Source: Caldifarciminota bacterium (GTDB lineage: Bacteria > Hydrothermota > Tepidihabitantia > B3-TA06 > JALVRC01). From it: a stretch of 17,117 nucleotides of DNA. The notes beneath the pieces were generated by a model that saw only the letters and a list, made by a program, of their open reading frames with translations, did not search any database and was not told the DNA's origin. Below, one piece after another: positions 7,610 through 13,943 of the stretch (its first letter is position 1; each line of letters opens with the position of its first letter). The DNA lies in the NCBI GenBank assembly GCA_027025255.1, contig JALVRC010000055.1:1-17117 (forward strand). The letters run 5' to 3'. Both the position numbers and the translations under genes were made by a program.

Positions 7610-8033
7610 CATTTCCTCCAAAAATATTTCTTATCCAATTAAGTATCTCATCCCTAACTTGCCTAAAGACGGATAACTTCTTCTCATCAGAACCTGTTAT
7701 AGAAGAAGGGTCCAGAAAGCCCTTATGTAAATATTTCTTAGCCCCAGGAAAAAAAGGACATGTCTCTTTTGCCTTAGCACAGACTGTAACTACATAATCA
7801 AATTCCGTACCTTTAAATAAAGATACACTTTTTGATTTATGGTTTGAAATATCAATCCCCACCTCTTCCATGACTTTTATGGCATAAGGGTTCACCTTAC
7901 CGGGTTTTGTCCCTGCACTGTATGCTTTATACATCTTACTGTACAAAGAATTAATGAAACCTTCAGCCATCTGAGACCTTGCAGAATTATGGGTGCAAAC
8001 AAAAAGTATTTTTTTCTTCCTTACAGCGGGCAT
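7599..8033 (-). CDS. arsC: Arsenate reductase-like LMW phosphatase (thioredoxin-coupled type)
   Basis: 144 residues with the low-molecular-weight phosphatase P-loop Cys13-THNSA-Arg19-Ser, which binds arsenate or phosphate. Cys85 and Cys92 (VCAKAKETCPFFPG) match the two resolving cysteines of pI258-type ArsC, which reduces As(V) to As(III) with thioredoxin. An Asp-Pro (LDPSS) supplies the general acid. The start is ATG 8033, with AAGGAAGG just upstream. There is no arsenite exporter or ArsR gene nearby. Instead it sits inside the Fe-S operon, overlapping iscS. A true arsenate reductase is likely from the three cysteines, but another thiol-redox phosphatase role linked to IscS cannot be excluded. 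Confidence 0.88.
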   Translation of the reverse strand: MPAVRKKKILFVCTHNSARSQMAEGFINSLYSKMYKAYSAGTKPGKVNPYAIKVMEEVGIDISNHKSKSVSLFKGTEFDYVVTVCAKAKETCPFFPGAKKYLHKGFLDPSSITGSDEKKLSVFRQVRDEILNWIRNIFGGNDDK

Positions 8034-8045
8034 ATAACCTTCCTT

Positions 8046-8384
8046 CTATAAGATTTTTGTCTTTTCCTCTGGCCTGGGAAGTTTTACAACAAGAACTTTG
8101 AGAATTTTATCACTTTCGTTGTACCAACAATGAGGGATTTTAGCTGGACTTTCAACAAGAGAATCTTTAACTACTTTCTGTTTCTCTTTGCCAATCTCAA
8201 CAATCCCTTCTCCTTCAAGTACATAAAAAAACACATCTACAGGAGTAATGTGTCTTTTTAACGACTCTTTGGGCCTAAGAGTTATAACCACTGCTACTCC
8301 ATTCTCTGTATCGTATATCTTCCTTGCATCCACTCCATGTGGATTTTGAGAGATTGCAACATCTTTTAGTTTAACTATCTTCAC
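8046..8384 (-). CDS. Small single-domain cupin
   Basis: 112 residues starting at GTG 8384, with AAAGGAGG 6 nt upstream and no closer ATG. The core is a cupin_2 barrel: the first motif ends in the typical YVLEGEG (54-60) and the second is PAKIPHCWYN (80-89). The first motif has only one clear metal histidine (His45, then Ile-Thr rather than X-His) plus Asp50, while His85 supplies the second-motif ligand. Metal binding may therefore be altered. It probably binds a small ligand or metal as a sensor or accessory enzyme of the operon. It lies 12 nt after the sensor gene and 12 nt before the arsC-like gene. The specific substrate is unknown. Confidence 0.85.
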   Translation of the reverse strand: MKIVKLKDVAISQNPHGVDARKIYDTENGVAVVITLRPKESLKRHITPVDVFFYVLEGEGIVEIGKEKQKVVKDSLVESPAKIPHCWYNESDKILKVLVVKLPRPEEKTKIL

Positions 8385-8396
8385 TCAACACCTCCT

Positions 8397-9626
8397 TTAT
8401 TCTTCATCATAAATTCTTCTTTCTCCTTCAATGTTTTTAATATCCGTAATATCCTGAGTAATTTCAATGGTCCCAATATAATCTCCTTTTTTGTTTCTGA
8501 CTGCAAAATATCTTATATAAACATACCTCTCACCAAACCAAATCCAGAAATCTGCACTGTCCCTTTTGCCTTCTTTAAAATCCTCAAGTATTTTTTCAAC
8601 AATATGAACACTTTTTGTAGGATGACAATTTTGAACTTCTCTTCCAATTATTGCATCTGTCCTTATAAAAATTCTCTTTTCTGATTCACTGAAAAATTTT
8701 ACCTTATCATTTCTATCTACAAAGGTTATATCTACGGGTAAGGTATTAAATATAGATTGCAGCTCTTCCAGAGTAAGACTACCAGTTGGGAATACAACTT
8801 CGCCATCAACTTTACTTTTCTGCTCTTCATCTGCTGCACCCTCAAAAGTCACAGGGTTATAACAACAATAACCTATATTATCAAATTCTTTTCTTATCGT
8901 ACTCCACTCATTTTTTTCTATAACCCTTAAGCCTGTTGGGAAAAGAATGTTGTTTTCTTTATAAAAATGATTACCCATAAGTTCAAGAAGTCCTATTGAA
9001 TATGCATCTATCTCCTTTATGAAATCTTCAAAACCAACACTTTCATCAAAATTATCAAGATATTCTTTGAAGTTCTTTTTTTGTTTTCTAATCTGGTCAT
9101 GGTCCATCCACATAATCTTTGGTGGCTCTTTTACTCCATGTTTTTCAAGGTAGGGAAATAGGACGTTTTCTTCTCTCAAATAATGGTTCTCGGAATTTAC
9201 CACCTGCTCAACCATGGACTTCAAATCCCCTATTTCATTTAAAGCATCTGAAAAACTTACCTTGTTCTTTATTTCTTTTACTTTACTTACTATTTTCTCC
9301 CCGAGTTCCACCATCATTCTATGCTCTTCCATAAGGATATAAAGAGGATGCCATTGAGGTAAGGACGGCCTATTCCTTTCAAGAGATTCTTTAAAAACAA
9401 GAAGATGGGTATCACATAGTCTGTGCACTTCTTCTGTTGGCAGACCTTCTTTTATAAGCTCTCCTTCAAGAATAGCAATTTCAGCAGGCTTTAGTTCAGC
9501 AACTACCTGTTTAAACTCTTCCTTTACTCTTTCAGGAGACTCCCCTTTGTGTAATCTTTCTATTATTTCTCTTATTTTTTCTTTCTTTTCCTTTGTTATT
9601 TTATTTACGCCTAAAAATTCACTCAT
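8397..9626 (-). CDS. DUF438 + hemerythrin (HHE) + PAS sensor protein
   Basis: A 409-residue soluble three-domain protein. Residues about 15-85 match the DUF438 layout (KGESPERVKEEF ... LKPAEIAILEGELIKEG). Residues about 92-235 form a hemerythrin-like four-helix bundle with candidate di-iron ligands His93, His102, His148, Glu152, His176, His220 and Glu224. After a linker with a Cys-Cys pair (254-255), residues 285-400 form a PAS domain. It contains the Asn-Cys-His-Pro motif (333-336) common in this family, which could bind heme or another redox cofactor (inference). No kinase or DNA-binding domain follows, so output is probably through protein contact. The start ATG 9626 overlaps the Rrf2 stop (ATGA) with AAAGGAGG upstream, so the two are translationally coupled. 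Likely an O2, NO or redox sensor working with the Rrf2 regulator. Confidence 0.9.
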   Translation of the reverse strand: MSEFLGVNKITKEKKEKIREIIERLHKGESPERVKEEFKQVVAELKPAEIAILEGELIKEGLPTEEVHRLCDTHLLVFKESLERNRPSLPQWHPLYILMEEHRMMVELGEKIVSKVKEIKNKVSFSDALNEIGDLKSMVEQVVNSENHYLREENVLFPYLEKHGVKEPPKIMWMDHDQIRKQKKNFKEYLDNFDESVGFEDFIKEIDAYSIGLLELMGNHFYKENNILFPTGLRVIEKNEWSTIRKEFDNIGYCCYNPVTFEGAADEEQKSKVDGEVVFPTGSLTLEELQSIFNTLPVDITFVDRNDKVKFFSESEKRIFIRTDAIIGREVQNCHPTKSVHIVEKILEDFKEGKRDSADFWIWFGERYVYIRYFAVRNKKGDYIGTIEITQDITDIKNIEGERRIYDEE

Positions 9627-10039
9627 AAAACCTCCTTTAAATTTCTTTCTACAAGATCTTTTAGTGTAAATGACTTTAAAAATCTTTCTATTACTTTTTT
9701 TAACCCTTTCCAGAGAGGATACGTACTACAGCTATCCTTCCTTTCACATAAATGAGGATTATCAACACAAAAAACCAATGATAATGTTTCCTCAAGCGCA
9801 TTTACAATATTAAAAACATTTATTTTTTCAGGGGGAGCTACAAGTTTAAAACCTCCATTTTTACCCCTGCTACTAAGGACCAGCCCTGCAGAAACCAATC
9901 TGACCATTATATTCTCAAGATACCTAATTGAGATATTTTCTCTTCTTGCAATCTCCTTTAAAGAAACATACTCCTTTCCATTCCTCGCCAGCTCCACCAT
10001 AGCTCTCAACCCATACCGTGTTATTGTTGATATCTTCAT
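9623..10039 (-). CDS. Rrf2-family Fe-S cluster transcriptional regulator (IscR/NsrR-like)
   Basis: 138 residues. An N-terminal winged helix (STITRYGLRAMVELA ... ISIRYLENIM) binds DNA. A wing (SSRGKNGGFKLV) is followed by the cluster-binding triad Cys91-X6-Cys98-X5-Cys104. IscR has CX5CX5C and NsrR of Bacillus CX7CX5C, so this is intermediate and the signal (cluster status, NO or O2) cannot be fixed from sequence. The start ATG 10039 has AAAGGAGT just upstream; a longer frame to 10081 would run into the promoter and has no site. As first gene of the isc-type operon, preceded by a promoter with a palindrome across the start site, it is probably autoregulatory. Confidence 0.93.
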   Translation of the reverse strand: MKISTITRYGLRAMVELARNGKEYVSLKEIARRENISIRYLENIMVRLVSAGLVLSSRGKNGGFKLVAPPEKINVFNIVNALEETLSLVFCVDNPHLCERKDSCSTYPLWKGLKKVIERFLKSFTLKDLVERNLKEVL

Positions 10040-10050
10040 TCTACTCCTTT

Positions 10051-10071
10051 TTATTATAAAAACTATAATAA
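10051..10071. promoter_or_regulatory. Candidate Rrf2 operator (8-bp inverted repeat)
   Basis: Perfect arms TTATTATA (10051-10058) and TATAATAA (10064-10071) with a 5-nt spacer. The palindrome overlaps the last base of the -10 box and spans the expected transcription start, where repressor binding would block initiation. The pure A/T arms mean a chance origin is possible. Confidence 0.45.
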
Positions 10072-10098
10072 TTATATACAAAGTAATAAAAAAGTCAA
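10071..10098 (-). promoter_or_regulatory. Promoter of the Rrf2/isc-type operon
   Basis: Minus-strand TTGACT (10098-10093), 16-bp spacer, TATAAT (10076-10071). The leader is about 25 nt to the Rrf2 start codon. It lies directly downstream of the terminator of the preceding operon, so the isc-type genes should be an independent unit. Confidence 0.75.
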
Positions 10099-10122
10099 CA
10101 ATAATTTTCTCTACAATTCTTT

Positions 10123-10158
10123 AAAAAAATCTGGAATGGGGAATCTCCCCATTCCAGA
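10123..10158 (-). terminator. Rho-independent terminator of the roadblock/membrane operon
   Basis: A perfect 13-bp stem (TCTGGAATGGGGA at 10130-10142 with its complement at 10146-10158) and 3-nt loop, followed on the minus strand by seven T (10129-10123). It starts 7 nt after the stop codon of the 110-residue membrane protein. Textbook form. Confidence 0.95.
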
Positions 10159-10164
10159 TAACCT

Positions 10165-10497
10165 CTATTTACCAAATTGTTTAATGCTTTCCGCAGTGAT
10201 TAACGACACAACAAATACAATTACAAATGTTATTGTATTAAGACTTCCGGAAAACGCTCCGGCTATTTTCCAATTTACTCCCTGAGAGACAAAAAGATGT
10301 TTTAAGATATGTCCCACAGAACGTGCTATGGCAAATATAACCTCAGCAACAGCAAACCAGTAAATAAAATACCATACATTAATACCCTTTACCTTTGATT
10401 TTATCTTTGAAGCTTCATAAACAATCATAAAAGAAAGCATAATAACCAATAAAGGGCCTATTATATCAGCTATCTTTACAAATAAAAATGGCAACAT
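10165..10497 (-). CDS. Small three-helix membrane protein with RSVGHILKH motif
   Basis: A 110-residue integral membrane protein with transmembrane segments near residues 9-29, 41-62 and 84-104. Between helices 2 and 3 lies ARSVGHILKH, with two histidines near the membrane surface, then a FSGSLNTITF segment. From memory this pattern recurs in uncharacterised bacterial membrane proteins and in membrane parts of some sensor kinases; a role in sensing or in binding a metal or heme is inference. The start is ATG 10497 with AGGAGG 4 nt upstream. It is the last gene of the four-gene operon, 8 nt after the previous stop, and is directly followed by a terminator. Confidence 0.8.
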   Translation of the reverse strand: MLPFLFVKIADIIGPLLVIMLSFMIVYEASKIKSKVKGINVWYFIYWFAVAEVIFAIARSVGHILKHLFVSQGVNWKIAGAFSGSLNTITFVIVFVVSLITAESIKQFGK

Positions 10498-10505
10498 ATA
10501 CCCTC

Positions 10506-10946
10506 CTAACCTGCAATTTTAGAAAAAGACTTTACTGATTTATAAAGATAAACAAATGGGATTATGTTTAGTATAGGAGCTATCAACCTACCAATATAGA
10601 ACGTAACCCTTAGAAAGACTGCCTTGTTAAGAGATAAAGAAACAAACCAGTATTCTTCTTTTGAATATGCATCCTTAGGTATATACTCTTGCATTATATG
10701 TATTGAAAAAGCAACAAGATTCCATATTAAGAAAAACAGTGCTGCCATATATAGATACTGCCAGCCTTTAATCTTTTTCAATGAAGAGCTATGAATTGCC
10801 TTCATAATTATGGCCATTGCATATATAAACAGAATATGTGCAATTTCATGAACAACCAAACCTGTTGGCTCTCCATGCTGCTGAGTTGCGAAAAGAGGAG
10901 CAGCCAACATAATGCCCAAGAAAATATATTTAATTTTCTTCCCCAT
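10506..10946 (-). CDS. Small multipass membrane protein with leader-like N-terminus and intramembrane HEIAH
   Basis: 146 residues. The N-terminus (MGKKIKYIFLGIMLAAPLFA) looks like a signal peptide or first helix. It is followed by the polar HGEPTG and then three hydrophobic segments at about 30-48, 60-84 and 108-136. His33-Glu-Ile-Ala-His37 lies at the start of the first segment and fits the HEXXH pattern, but no second zinc ligand typical of membrane proteases is seen. The histidines may instead bind heme or metal. No characterised family recognised. The start ATG 10946 has AAGGAG whose bases lie in the end of the upstream roadblock gene, giving a 2-nt gap and likely coupled translation. Probably partners the 110-residue protein. 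Confidence 0.8.
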   Translation of the reverse strand: MGKKIKYIFLGIMLAAPLFATQQHGEPTGLVVHEIAHILFIYAMAIIMKAIHSSSLKKIKGWQYLYMAALFFLIWNLVAFSIHIMQEYIPKDAYSKEEYWFVSLSLNKAVFLRVTFYIGRLIAPILNIIPFVYLYKSVKSFSKIAG

Positions 10947-10948
10947 TT

Positions 10949-11566
10949 TTACTCCTTGTTATATTGTTTTATAATCTTATCAATCCATACTTTCAATTCA
11001 TCTTTATCCATAATATCGCTAAATCTCTCAAATAAAACCGGGAAAAGACGCTCTTTCATCTCACTTACAGTTAAGTTCCCGGAAATATTTGAAAGATTTT
11101 CTCTTGCCTTTTTCATAGCGACTTCTGCTAATTCACTTCCAAAATACTTTGCCAACTCTTTACTTCCATTATCCATTATATAATTTATCAATCCCGTATC
11201 AATTCCCTGAGCTGTCTCGTATGATTTAGTATCTTCATCTATAAATTGCTCAAGATTCTTTGAGATATTTTCAACAAAATGCATTGTAGTCAAGGCAACA
11301 TTTAAATTACCCAATAAAACAATAATACCTTTTCTAAACGGAGTTATTATCAGCTTTCTATCTCTATATGTATACATTATCCCTTTAATATCAAACCCCA
11401 TACTTTCAAACATTTCTGATAGGCTCTTTCCATATCTAATTAGACTATCATGAGAAAAAGACAAACAGTTACTAACTATATTTCCCTTTCTATCAAATAC
11501 TACGCAACCTTCAACATTAGGCATGGATTTTACCTCTTCCGTTATCTTCATAATGCTACTTCCCAT
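10949..11566 (-). CDS. Roadblock/LC7-like protein with helical C-terminal extension
   Basis: 205 residues. Residues about 6-110 have the roadblock/LC7 pattern: a first helix (EEVKSMPNVEG), strands VVFDRKGNIVS, a central helix around the Tyr-Gly-Lys-Ser-Leu-Ser stretch, strands KLIITPF and KGIIVLLG, and a last helix. Residues 115-205 add a charged alpha-helical region, partly amphipathic, with no known domain. Roadblock proteins in bacteria usually dimerise and act as scaffolds or GAPs for MglA-like small GTPases, but no GTPase gene is in this window. The start ATG 11566 follows GGAGG in the end of the preceding roadblock gene, with a 2-nt gap. Fold assignment is by pattern only. Confidence 0.75.
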   Translation of the reverse strand: MGSSIMKITEEVKSMPNVEGCVVFDRKGNIVSNCLSFSHDSLIRYGKSLSEMFESMGFDIKGIMYTYRDRKLIITPFRKGIIVLLGNLNVALTTMHFVENISKNLEQFIDEDTKSYETAQGIDTGLINYIMDNGSKELAKYFGSELAEVAMKKARENLSNISGNLTVSEMKERLFPVLFERFSDIMDKDELKVWIDKIIKQYNKE

Positions 11567-11568
11567 AA

Positions 11569-11880
11569 TTAATCCTCCAACTCTTTTTCTAAAGTCTTTA
11601 TTAAATTAGTCGCAGCTATGTGTTTATCTGCAACAAAACAAAAAATAGAAGAGCCATCCTCTGCAATCACATAATAGTATAAATCAATCTGAACCAACAT
11701 TACTTTTGTCCCTCTTAAAGAAAACAGTTCACCAACTTTATCCCTTTTCTTCCAAAAAAAATTTATTGTTTTTAATGCTTTCTCCGATATACCTGTATTT
11801 GATATAATTTCCCCCTCAATATTTAGAACAGCACTATTCAATACTTCAGTCTGACCTCTTATCTTTTCTACTTCAAGCAT
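11569..11880 (-). CDS. Small roadblock/LC7-like protein
   Basis: 103 residues, the length of a single roadblock/LC7 domain. VLNSAVLNIEGEIISNTG is the usual first strand pair with a Gly turn. It is followed by a helix with KALKTINFFWKK, strands (KVMLVQIDLYYYVIAED, SSIFCFVAD) and a closing helix (IAATNLIKTLEKEL). The start ATG 11880 is set by AAAGGAGG 5 nt upstream; the GTG at 11886 overlaps that site. It is first in a four-gene operon and likely forms a heterodimer with the 205-residue roadblock protein next to it (inference). The known family role is scaffold or GTPase regulator. Confidence 0.72.
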   Translation of the reverse strand: MLEVEKIRGQTEVLNSAVLNIEGEIISNTGISEKALKTINFFWKKRDKVGELFSLRGTKVMLVQIDLYYYVIAEDGSSIFCFVADKHIAATNLIKTLEKELED

Positions 11881-11919
11881 ATACACCTCCTTTTTAAACT
11901 ACAAGAAAGAATTTAACAT

Positions 11920-11947
11920 CTTATAACGCCATTCGCATTTCTATCAA
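11920..11947 (-). promoter_or_regulatory. Candidate promoter of the roadblock/membrane operon
   Basis: Minus-strand TTGATA (11947-11942), 16-bp spacer, TATAAG (11925-11920), with a leader of about 35 nt to ATG 11880. It lies in the 78-nt gap after the glycosyltransferase stop. Each box has one mismatch. No terminator is seen in the gap, so some read-through from the sugar genes is possible. Confidence 0.55.
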
Positions 11948-11958
11948 GTCCTCAATCT

Positions 11959-13059
11959 TTATTCCTGAACTCTCTTAACCAAATTCTCCATTTTATCCCT
12001 TGCTCTATCCCATGTAAAATTCATACTCCATTTAAAATTTTCCTCACCCATCCTCTCTCTTAATGCCTTATCCTCCATTAAAAGTTCTATCCTTTCAGCC
12101 ATAGTATTAATATCACCGTAAGCATATAAAAATCCTGTTTTATTGTTTACAACAGAATCTGATAATCCAGGTACATCTGAAGCAATCACAGGAACCTTAC
12201 ATGCACCAGCTTCTGTAACAGATAACCCCCAACCCTCTTTTAAAGAAGGTTGAATGAGAATAGACGCTTGTTGATATTTTTTTACAAGACTATCCTCGTC
12301 AACAAAACCTGCAAAATGCACCTGTTTTTCAAGTTTTAAAGCTTTTACAATCTCCTTTAATCTTGTTTCATCATCCCCTCTTCCTACAATTTCCAATTCA
12401 TATCTTCTATCTCTTTTATTCAATATGGCAAGTGCATGAAGTATGTGATCCACACTCTTGTATCTTTTCAATCGTCCTGTATAAAGAAGATATTTTTTAT
12501 TCGTTTTCTCTACTGGTCTGAATTTCTCCTCATCTACCCCGGGAGGAATTATATATATGTTCTCAGGGGGAATACCTATCTTTGAAAGTTCCAGCTTACC
12601 TACAGGCGATAACACACCAAACAATGTATGCTTATATAATGCTCCTATAAGCCTTTCAGATATATACACATACGAAGCAAATAGAGGATTTGTCTCTTTA
12701 AATATAGCCTCTTTAAAAAGATGCATCATAAGAGCAAGTGTTTTTACTGAACCTTTTAAAATATGTGGAGAATAAAAAGGTATTTTATTTAAATCATCAA
12801 TTACCACGTCAAATTTATAGTGTCTGACAAAAGAGGCTAAGTTTCTATAAACCCAGAAATTAAAATCAAGTCTATTAGCTCTGCGCACAATATTTATATT
12901 ATCAAGTATCTCTTCCCTCTTAGAGCCTTTAAATCCGGAACAAAGCAGGGTTATTTCGTGTTTATCAGCAAGACGCGAAAATATCTCTCTTATATATACC
13001 TCTGCACCTCCAGCATAAGGATTAGTCCAGTCCTGCCAGTTAATAACAAGTATTCTCAT
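11959..13059 (-). CDS. GT4-family glycosyltransferase
   Basis: A 366-residue retaining GT-B glycosyltransferase. The N-terminal domain has the loop NPYAGGAEVYIREI (13-26) that contacts the acceptor and donor phosphates. The linker IPPGVDEEKFRP (171-182) starts the C-terminal domain, which carries GRLKRYKS (195-202) and the EX7E motif from Glu275 to Glu283 (EGWGLSVTE) that holds the donor nucleotide sugar. It is cytoplasmic, probably membrane-peripheral. The start ATG overlaps the stop of the upstream epimerase (ATGA) and has no ribosome binding site of its own, so it depends on coupled translation. The context suggests it transfers the GDP-6-deoxyhexose made by the two upstream enzymes, perhaps a rhamnosyl residue, to a surface glycan. 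The acceptor is unknown. Confidence 0.92.
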   Translation of the reverse strand: MRILVINWQDWTNPYAGGAEVYIREIFSRLADKHEITLLCSGFKGSKREEILDNINIVRRANRLDFNFWVYRNLASFVRHYKFDVVIDDLNKIPFYSPHILKGSVKTLALMMHLFKEAIFKETNPLFASYVYISERLIGALYKHTLFGVLSPVGKLELSKIGIPPENIYIIPPGVDEEKFRPVEKTNKKYLLYTGRLKRYKSVDHILHALAILNKRDRRYELEIVGRGDDETRLKEIVKALKLEKQVHFAGFVDEDSLVKKYQQASILIQPSLKEGWGLSVTEAGACKVPVIASDVPGLSDSVVNNKTGFLYAYGDINTMAERIELLMEDKALRERMGEENFKWSMNFTWDRARDKMENLVKRVQE

Positions 13060-13937
13060 GCCCTGCTTTCAAAATATTTTACAATATCTTTTAATGTTTC
13101 TTCAATTCTATGGACAGGTTTCCAGCCAGTATGTTCATTAAGTTTTCTGAATGAACCATGCATAAAAGGAATGTCATAATCCCTTATAAGCTGTTCTTCA
13201 GTCTCAATGCGCGGATTAATATCCAAATAGTTTGCCATAATCTTCAATCCCTGCTCAATACTAATGTGGACTGAAGAGGTAATATTGTATATCTCTCCAT
13301 CTTTACCCTTTTTTAAAAGCATTAAATATGCCCTGACAACGTCTCTTACATCTAAAAAATCCCTTACAACTTTAATGTTTCCTGCTTTTAACACTGGAAT
13401 TTTTTCTCTTTTTAAGCTAACAAGCTGCTTTGCCAGACTTTGAAAAACAAACCTTTCACTTTGTCCAACACCAATATGAGGGAAAGGTCTGGCTACAATA
13501 ACCTCCATTCCTGCTCGTCTGTAAAAAAACGCACTGTGCTCACACAAAAGTTTTGAAAGGCCATAAAAAGATACCGGGACAGTATTCTCTGTCTCAATAT
13601 GTTCCCTTCTGCCTTTGCCATACACCTCTGCAGAAGATATGTAAATAAACCTTTCTACCTTTCCTTTTAAGGCATCCATTAGGTTTAATGTCATAGAAAG
13701 ATTATCATCAATGCACTGTTTGCCCATTCGTTCACATTGAGAAACAGAGCTTACTGCAGCAAGATGAAAAGCTGCAAAAAACGTATCATTTCCCACGCAG
13801 CTTTCCACCTCTAATGTATTCCTTAAATCACATGTCTCCTCTCTTATCTCTTTTACAAAATAGTTGTTTGCCCGTAATTCCTCACTGAGATAACTGCCTA
13901 CAAAGCCATTTGCTCCTGTTAGTAGAACTTTTTTCAT
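13056..13937 (-). CDS. NAD(P)-dependent epimerase/dehydratase, probable GDP-6-deoxyhexose reductase
   Basis: A 293-residue extended short-chain dehydrogenase. Rossmann GANGFVG at residues 8-14; the catalytic site is built from Ser101/Ser102 (YISSAEVYG) and Tyr125-X3-Lys129 (YGLSK). RDFLDVRDVVRAY in the C-terminal half is typical of nucleotide-sugar members. Next to a GDP-mannose 4,6-dehydratase-like gene the natural role is reduction of GDP-4-keto-6-deoxy-D-mannose to GDP-D-rhamnose (Rmd-like). The sequence alone does not exclude another 4-reductase or epimerase. The 6-nt gap from the upstream stop and poor ribosome binding site suggest coupled translation. Confidence 0.85.
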   Translation of the reverse strand: MKKVLLTGANGFVGSYLSEELRANNYFVKEIREETCDLRNTLEVESCVGNDTFFAAFHLAAVSSVSQCERMGKQCIDDNLSMTLNLMDALKGKVERFIYISSAEVYGKGRREHIETENTVPVSFYGLSKLLCEHSAFFYRRAGMEVIVARPFPHIGVGQSERFVFQSLAKQLVSLKREKIPVLKAGNIKVVRDFLDVRDVVRAYLMLLKKGKDGEIYNITSSVHISIEQGLKIMANYLDINPRIETEEQLIRDYDIPFMHGSFRKLNEHTGWKPVHRIEETLKDIVKYFESRA

Positions 13938-13943
13938 GTTCTA

